Assembly (NCBI RefSeq): GCF_003814875.1 | Contig: NZ_RKQF01000001.1 | Span: 5,828,001-5,892,000 of the forward strand | Length of the DNA: 64,000 nucleotides | Direction: 5' to 3' | DNA from: Streptomyces sp. Ag109_O5-1 | GTDB lineage: Bacteria; Actinomycetota; Actinomycetes; Streptomycetales; Streptomycetaceae | Notes under the pieces: generated by a model | Databases searched by the model: none | Told to the model about the DNA's origin: nothing | Seen by the model: only the letters and a program-made list of their open reading frames with translations | Position numbers and translations under genes: made by a program | Shown: in pieces, positions 59,104 through 64,000 of the stretch | Position numbering within the stretch: position 1 is the first letter of the stretch | How the letters are laid out: every line of letters begins with the position of its first letter

Positions 59104-60183
59104 GTGAACTCTCCGTACACCCTCGCGTTCGACAACTCTGCCGAGGCCGGGACGAGCAGGCTCGGCGGCAAGTGCGCCGCCCTCATCGTGATGACCCGGG
59201 CCGGTGCTCCGGTGCCGCCCGGGTTCGTGGTGACCATGGATGCCTTCGAGGCGCTGCTCGACCGCGGCGGGTTGCGCCGGGCCGTCGACGCCGCCCTTGC
59301 CGGGCTCGTCGCCGATCCGGGTGCTGTGGCGGCGCGCGGCGCCGAGATCCGCTGCATGGTGATTGACCAGCCCGTGCCCTCACCGGTCGCGTCGGCGGTG
59401 ACGGCGGCGTACGAGGAGCTCTGCCGGGCCGTCGACTGCCCTGATGTCGCGGTGGCCGTCCGGTCGAGCGCCGAAGTGGAGGACCTGACCGAGGCGAGTT
59501 GCGCCGGGCAGTACGACACGTTTTTGTGGATCCGGGGTGCCGATGCCGTGCTCGGGGCCGTCCGGCGTTGCTGGGCGAGCCTGTGGACCGACCGCGCAAT
59601 CATCTACCGCGTGGCCCGGGGGCTGCCGCAGCGGGGGCTGCGCATGGCGGTCGCAGTGCAGCAGATGGTCGATGCCCGTACCTCCGGCGCCGCCGTGACC
59701 GTCAACCCGGCTGACGGCGACCCTTCCAAGATACGGGTGGAGGCGATCTGGGGACTGGGGCAGCTCATGGTGTCCGGCGAGGTGACCCCGGACGCCTACC
59801 TGGTGGACAAGGTACTGCTCAGCACGGTGCGGACGACGGTGTCGCCGAAGCACCAGGAACTGGTTCCCGCCCCCGGCGGGCACGGGCTCGCACGGCGGGC
59901 AGTCGAGGAGGGCCGTCAGCAGGTCCCCTGCCTGGACCAGGGGGAGGTCGTGGAGATCGCCCGCCTGGCCAAGACCGCCGAGCGGCAATACGGCTGCCCG
60001 CAGGACATCGAGTGGGCCGTCGACAAGCACCCGGACGGCTCCACGGGTACGGGGGCCTCCGTGAGACTGCTCCAGACGCGGCCCGAGACGGTCTGGAGCA
60101 GTCGGCCGAGGACACCTGCCCGGGCCAGCCACGGCGCGGGCGTCTCCAGCATCCTCGACACCCTCCTTCGCCCTGGGAGGTAG
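59104..60183 (+). CDS. ATP-grasp (PEP synthase N-terminal-like) subunit, phenylphosphate-synthase PpsB-like
   Basis: A 359-aa stand-alone version of the ATP-binding domain of PEP synthase and pyruvate phosphate dikinase. Conserved blocks are RLGGKCAALIVMTRAGAPVP, PPGFVVTMDAFEAL, VAVRSSAEVEDLTEASCAGQ (phosphate-binding Arg), VNPADGDPSKIRVEAIWGLG, SGEVTPDAYLVDK and the terminal DIEWAVDK...RLLQTRPETVW. WGLGQ replaces the commoner WGLGE. In phenylphosphate synthase this subunit splits ATP and passes phosphate to the His domain of its partner, which follows 90 nt downstream. A GTG start at 59104 follows GGGAGTGAGAGG. It is the first gene of a three-gene operon. Confidence 0.8.
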   Translation: MNSPYTLAFDNSAEAGTSRLGGKCAALIVMTRAGAPVPPGFVVTMDAFEALLDRGGLRRAVDAALAGLVADPGAVAARGAEIRCMVIDQPVPSPVASAVTAAYEELCRAVDCPDVAVAVRSSAEVEDLTEASCAGQYDTFLWIRGADAVLGAVRRCWASLWTDRAIIYRVARGLPQRGLRMAVAVQQMVDARTSGAAVTVNPADGDPSKIRVEAIWGLGQLMVSGEVTPDAYLVDKVLLSTVRTTVSPKHQELVPAPGGHGLARRAVEEGRQQVPCLDQGEVVEIARLAKTAERQYGCPQDIEWAVDKHPDGSTGTGASVRLLQTRPETVWSSRPRTPARASHGAGVSSILDTLLRPGR

Positions 60184-60273
60184 CCGATATGCCCCCTCGG
60201 CTCGGTCGCCGTCGAAGGACTCGCCCACGCCGAGTCGGCGTCGCCCGCCTGCCCCTGTAAGGAGCACGTCAAG

Positions 60274-62088
60274 ATGACGGTCTCGCGCACAGCCTTCCCG
60301 AGCCCCTACGAGATGACCTCCCCCGCGGCCGCGGAGGGGTGGGAACGGCTGTACCCGTACTACATGCTCTTCCAGCCCTGGCGGCGCTCGGCCGAGGAGG
60401 AGCGCTTCTGGTTCCGCGACAGCCAGCACTGGCCCACCGTGGTCAAGCCGTTCGAGACGGTCATCCCCGAGCTCGCGTTCAAGTGCCTGGGTCAGTTCAA
60501 CACCCGGTACTTCGTCGTACCGCCCGCGTACGGCGTCATGTTCCGCATCCACCAGGGCCATGTCTACCTGAGCCCGGTGGCCGCGCCGGACAGCCGGATC
60601 CCTGCCCGAGCACAGCAGTTCCTGGAACGCGCCGGGTACTACTACGCGAACTGGGACAGGCTGCTGGAGAACTGGAAGGGCAAGGTCCTCGGCACCATCC
60701 GTGAACTGGAGTCGATCAGCTTCAGCGAACTGCCGGAGGTCCAGCCGTACGAGGACGTCGAAGCGGGGACCGGCCTGGGGGCCGCCGATGACCTGCTCGG
60801 CGGGTACGACCGGCTCCTCTCCCTGTGCCATCGCGCCTGGCAGTACCACTTCGAGTTCCTGAACCTCGGCTACGCGGCCTACCTGGACTTCTTCGACTTC
60901 TGCAAGCAATGGTTCCCGGACATCCCGGACCAGGGCATCGCGGCGATGGTCACGGGCGTGGACATGGAGCTGTTCCGTCCGGACGAGGAGCTCAGGAAAC
61001 TGGCAAGGCTCGCTGTCGAACTGGGCGTCGACAGGGCACTGACCGTGCCCGACCCAGGCGAGCACACCCTGACCGCCCTCAGCCGCGAGCCATGGGGCCG
61101 CGACTGGCTCGACGCCTGGAACGCCGCCCGCGATCCCTGGTTCAACTTCACCTCGGGCAATGGCCTCTACAGCGACGACCGGTACTGGAGGGACACTCCC
61201 TCGCTTCCCCTGGGGTATGTCCGCGACTACATCCTGCGCCTGCGGCGGGGTGAGGCCATCGACCGGCGCCTCGCCGAACTCGCCGCCGAGCGCGAGCGGA
61301 TCACCTGCGAGTACGCCGCGCTGCTCGACGCCCCGGCACGTGCCGACTTCGAGGCGAAGCTGGGCCTCGCCCGCCAGGTCTACCCGTATGTGGAGAACCA
61401 CAACTTCTACATCGAGCACTGGACGATGGGTGTCTTCTGGCGCAAGGCCAGGGAACTGTCCGCCCTGCTGCACCGGGCGGGGTTCTGGCCCGGTGCGAAC
61501 GACATGTTCTACCTCACGCGGGACGAAGTCCGGGCCGCGCTGTTCGACCAGGTGTCCGGCTGGGCGATCGGCGTCGAGCCGGCCGGCCCCGGTCACTGGC
61601 CGGCGGAGGTGGAACGGCGGCGCCGGATCGTGGCCGCGCTCGCCCGGCAGCGTCCGGAACCGGCGCTGAACGAGCCGCCGCGCGCCATCACCGAGCCGTT
61701 CAGCGTCATGCTGTGGGGCATCACCGGCGAGCGGATCCGGTCGTGGCTGGCAGCCCCCGGCGACCTGGGCGACCTGACCGGCATGGCCGCCTCGCCGGGC
61801 GTCGCCGAAGGCACGGCCCGGGTGATCCGCAGCCCCGACGAGCTGGACCTCCTCCAGGAGGGCGACATCCTGGTCGCCCCGGTCACCGCGCCCAGCTGGA
61901 CGCCGGCCTTCGGGAAGGTCCGCGCGACCGTCACCGACATCGGGGGAGTCATGTCCCACGCCGCCATCGTCTGCCGTGAGTACTCCCTGCCCGCCGTCAC
62001 CGGGACGGGCTCGGCGTCCACCCGCATCAGGTCCGGCCGTCGGATCCGTGTGGACGGCACGGCCGGCACGGTCACCCTTCTCGACTGA
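60274..62088 (+). CDS. PEP-utilising His-domain subunit, phenylphosphate-synthase PpsA-like
   Basis: A 604-aa protein. The C-terminal domain (about residues 510-604) is the swivelling phosphohistidine domain of PEP-utilising enzymes (VIRSPDELDLLQEGDILVAP; the catalytic His in DIGGVMSHAAIVCREYSLPA). The N-terminal 450 residues (EGWERLYPYYMLFQPW; FNTRYFVVPPAYGVMFRIHQ; QQFLERAGYYYANWDRLLEN) recall subunit A of phenylphosphate synthase from anaerobic phenol degraders and would hold the phosphoryl acceptor. The sizes of both subunits (604 and 359 aa) fit that enzyme. AAGGAG lies nine bases before ATG 60274. No phenylphosphate carboxylase is nearby, so the acceptor is probably different. Confidence 0.75.
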   Translation: MTVSRTAFPSPYEMTSPAAAEGWERLYPYYMLFQPWRRSAEEERFWFRDSQHWPTVVKPFETVIPELAFKCLGQFNTRYFVVPPAYGVMFRIHQGHVYLSPVAAPDSRIPARAQQFLERAGYYYANWDRLLENWKGKVLGTIRELESISFSELPEVQPYEDVEAGTGLGAADDLLGGYDRLLSLCHRAWQYHFEFLNLGYAAYLDFFDFCKQWFPDIPDQGIAAMVTGVDMELFRPDEELRKLARLAVELGVDRALTVPDPGEHTLTALSREPWGRDWLDAWNAARDPWFNFTSGNGLYSDDRYWRDTPSLPLGYVRDYILRLRRGEAIDRRLAELAAERERITCEYAALLDAPARADFEAKLGLARQVYPYVENHNFYIEHWTMGVFWRKARELSALLHRAGFWPGANDMFYLTRDEVRAALFDQVSGWAIGVEPAGPGHWPAEVERRRRIVAALARQRPEPALNEPPRAITEPFSVMLWGITGERIRSWLAAPGDLGDLTGMAASPGVAEGTARVIRSPDELDLLQEGDILVAPVTAPSWTPAFGKVRATVTDIGGVMSHAAIVCREYSLPAVTGTGSASTRIRSGRRIRVDGTAGTVTLLD

Positions 62089-62113
62089 CCGGCCCCGTAC
62101 GACAGGAGACGTC

Positions 62114-62827
62114 ATGACGTTCGACCGGGCGGCCCGCGAGTCGCTGCCGGCCCTCCCCCTGGCAGCCTCGGAGATTCCCCTGAGCGACCCCCTTCCTTCG
62201 CCCGTGCCATTGACCGGCGCCCGGCGGGAGATCTGGGAGCGCGCCCTCCCTTACCTGGACGTGCGCGACAACGACGCCCATTCGCTGTATGCCTTCGCGC
62301 TGGCGACCGCACTGCTGCACACCCTGCCAGGAGCACGGGAGGACGTCGTGCTGCCCGCCGTCCTCCTGCACGACACCGGCTGGAAGACGGTCGACCCTGC
62401 GGACATCCTGCCCGCCATCGCGGGGCGGGCCGGACCTGCCGGGCAGGAGACGATACGCAGGCACGAGACCGAGGGCGCCGCCATCGCCGCCCGCATCCTC
62501 GCCGAAGTCGGCTACCCCGCGCGGGACACCGAGCGGATCGTCACCATCATCGACGGGCACGACACCCGCAGGGACGCCCTCGACCTGGACGACGCCGTGG
62601 TGAAGGACGCCGACAAGCTGTGGCGGCTGACCCCGCACGGCCTGCGGACCGTCGGTGCGTGGTTCGCCCTGGACCCGGACCGGACACTGCGGTTCCTGGC
62701 GGCACGTACCTACGACCGGCTGCTCACCGAACCCGCCCGTGCCGTCGGTGCCGCACTCACCGTGCTGGCCCGCACCGATCTCAGCGTGCGGCGAAGCGGC
62801 CTGAACGCACCATCACCTAGAGAATGA
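62114..62827 (+). CDS. HD-domain metal-dependent phosphohydrolase
   Basis: A 237-aa soluble HD-superfamily protein. Ligand motifs are DAHSLYAFALATALLHTLPG, LPAVLLHDTGWKTVDP (His-Asp), ETIRRHETEGAAIAARIL and TIIDGHDTRRDA with a final VVKDADKLWRLTPHG. All expected His/Asp positions are present. HD proteins hydrolyse phosphomonoesters, phosphodiesters or nucleotides. It begins 25 nt after the PpsA-like gene with AGGAGA before the ATG, so it is the third gene of that operon and may act on the phosphorylated product or recycle a nucleotide. Confidence 0.8.
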   Translation: MTFDRAARESLPALPLAASEIPLSDPLPSPVPLTGARREIWERALPYLDVRDNDAHSLYAFALATALLHTLPGAREDVVLPAVLLHDTGWKTVDPADILPAIAGRAGPAGQETIRRHETEGAAIAARILAEVGYPARDTERIVTIIDGHDTRRDALDLDDAVVKDADKLWRLTPHGLRTVGAWFALDPDRTLRFLAARTYDRLLTEPARAVGAALTVLARTDLSVRRSGLNAPSPRE

Positions 62828-62843
62828 CTCATTCCGGTTGATT

Positions 62844-64000
62844 ATGGATATTTCCGGCGCAAGCCTTGACTGCATGGACGCCTATCCGCCACTCGGAGTG
62901 GTCGTGACCGACCGGCAGGGTCTGGTCATCGGGTGGACGCCCGGAGCGGAACGCCTGCTCGGTCACACCAGCGCCGAGGCCCGCGGCCGGTCCGTGGCGG
63001 AGTTGCTGGACGCCCCCGTACTCCCGGGCGGGGAGCCTGCTCGAGGTGAAGGGGCTGCCGAGCACGGTGAGTGGCAGCCGGACCTGAGCGTACGCCACAA
63101 GGACGGGCACCGGCTGGCCGTGGCCGTCTCCCGCTACCGGCTCGCCCCGGGGGCGGACAGCACCGGAGGAGGACCCGGCACCGTCCTGCTCATCGCCCCG
63201 CCGTCCGGGCCGGCGGCGGAACGACTTCGGCAGTCGCTGTCCGGCTGGGTTCTGCAGGACTCGCCCCTGGCCCTGACGGTGCACGACACCGAGCTGCGCA
63301 GCGTGTGGCAGAGCGCCGCGATGCACCGCCTCAGCGGCCTGCCGGACGAGGAGCGATGCGGACGCCGGCTGCCGGAGATCTTCGCCGGCCCCGACGCGGT
63401 GGAGTGGGAGGAGGCGATGCGGCTGGCCATGGCCACGGGCGAAGAGCAGGTCAGCGAGCTCAAGGGCACCGGCCTGGCCGGCCTCGGATCCCGTGTCTTC
63501 AGTCTCTCGGCGACGCCGCTGCGGGACGCGGAGGGCGGTACGCTCGGAGTCTGTGCTCTCGTGGGTGATGTGACCGAGAGGCGCCGTGCCCGCGAGCGGC
63601 TCTCTCTGCTGAACGACGCGAGCCTGCACATCGGCAGCACCCTCGACATGGTGCAGACCGCACGGGAGCTCACCGAGGTGGCCGTACCCAGGTTCACCGA
63701 CTTCGCCCGCGTGGACCTGCTGGACGTCATCCTCCAGGGCGACGAACCCCCTCCTGGGCCGCTGGTCGGCCCCGTGCGGCTGCGGCGCATCGCGGAACTG
63801 TTCCTGTGCGAGGGGGTCACCACGGCACAGCACACCGTCGGCGAGGCGGACGTCTACCTCGCGAACTCGCCGGCCGCCCTGTGCCTGGCCACCGGCCGGC
63901 CGACGCTGTACCGGGACAACACCGCCCCGCCGATCCGCACCTACTACGAGATCGACGCGACCCCCGAGCGGCGGGCTAGGGTCCGGCGGATGGGCCCGCA
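62844..64000 (+). CDS. PAS/GAF-domain regulator, probably SpoIIE-type phosphatase (partial, runs off the window)
   Basis: An open frame from ATG 62844 to the right edge (385 codons seen). Residues 10-95 form a PAS domain (YPPLGVVVTDRQGLVIGWTP; GAERLLGHTSAEARGRSVAE). A second PAS is at about 130-250 (VLQDSPLALTVHDTELRSVW; VFSLSATPLRDAEGGTLGVC). A GAF-type region then begins (RLSLLNDASLHIGSTLDMVQ; ELTEVAVPRFTDFARVDLLD). The last block closely parallels the GAF start in the sensor phosphatase at 2708 (IGTTLDVTRTAEELAEFAVP), so the missing part probably holds SpoIIE and ATPase domains. It has no membrane segment so far. It lies 16 nt after the HD gene and may belong to that operon. Confidence 0.75.
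   Translation, partial: MDISGASLDCMDAYPPLGVVVTDRQGLVIGWTPGAERLLGHTSAEARGRSVAELLDAPVLPGGEPARGEGAAEHGEWQPDLSVRHKDGHRLAVAVSRYRLAPGADSTGGGPGTVLLIAPPSGPAAERLRQSLSGWVLQDSPLALTVHDTELRSVWQSAAMHRLSGLPDEERCGRRLPEIFAGPDAVEWEEAMRLAMATGEEQVSELKGTGLAGLGSRVFSLSATPLRDAEGGTLGVCALVGDVTERRRARERLSLLNDASLHIGSTLDMVQTARELTEVAVPRFTDFARVDLLDVILQGDEPPPGPLVGPVRLRRIAELFLCEGVTTAQHTVGEADVYLANSPAALCLATGRPTLYRDNTAPPIRTYYEIDATPERRARVRRMGP

Noticed and set aside
59380..62115. Open frame of about 910 codons antisense to the phosphotransferase operon
   Set aside because: It spans two real genes and their gap, a sign of GC-driven openness rather than coding.

Overview
The window is GC-rich actinobacterial DNA, almost certainly from a Streptomyces chromosome. 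The codon use, the many Sec/Tat-exported proteins, snapalysin, ECF sigma/anti-sigma pairs, a SpoIIE-type regulator, and DUF5994 and SCO5918-like proteins all fit that genus. I found no complete rRNA or tRNA gene and no CRISPR array. All calls come from reading the sequence and recalling protein families; no database search was run.

Layout. 0-10.8 kb: a PucR-type regulator, an NTF2-like protein divergent from an MmyB-like XRE regulator, a SpoIIE-type sensor phosphatase, a PadR/FAD-monooxygenase locus with a palindromic operator, MOSC and DUF427 proteins, and an ECF sigma/anti-sigma-like pair. 10.9-30 kb: mostly exported proteins. These are an FG-GAP protein, a beta-helix/PKD protein, snapalysin, two BBE-type flavin oxidoreductases around a vanadium haloperoxidase, a second ECF/CU044_5270 pair, a CARDB-like protein, a DacB-type DD-peptidase and a metallophosphoesterase. 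30-38 kb: two tandem small beta/gamma-crystallin (killer-toxin-like) secreted proteins, an IMPase-like/NAD(P)-binding pair, a LysR regulator, then decayed DNA (IS110, NACHT and tRNA fragments), a P450, an orphan anti-sigma-like C-terminus and an ADP-ribosylglycohydrolase. 39-46 kb: a cold-shock/stress block with a SCO5918-like protein, a CBS protein, an internally deleted DEAD-box helicase, a cold-shock protein, a MerR-type regulator, a STAS protein, two DUF5994 proteins and several small unknowns. 46-52 kb: a multicopper-oxidase remnant, a tRNA-Gly 3' fragment, aldehyde dehydrogenase, a 14-TM MFS exporter, TetR, and pieces of an integrase, an IS5-type transposase and an FAA hydrolase. 52-64 kb: a polysaccharide deacetylase, a large S53 protease with Kelch repeats, a second DacB, an antiporter remnant, a three-gene operon resembling phenylphosphate synthase plus an HD hydrolase, and the start of a PAS/GAF regulator that runs off the window.

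How the genes may work together. The exported flavin oxidases could make hydrogen peroxide for the haloperoxidase. The TetR protein probably controls both the MFS exporter and the aldehyde dehydrogenase, because a 23-nt element lies upstream of both. The 59-62.8 kb operon has the subunit split of phenylphosphate synthase and looks like an ATP-dependent phosphotransferase for an unknown, possibly phenolic, substrate, paired with a metal-dependent phosphohydrolase. The 39-46 kb block resembles a cold/general-stress island. Several short stretches (33.9-35.4, 37.2-38.0, 46.2-46.8, 48.6, 51.1-51.8, 58.5-58.9 kb) hold gene debris, which suggests repeated past insertions and deletions.
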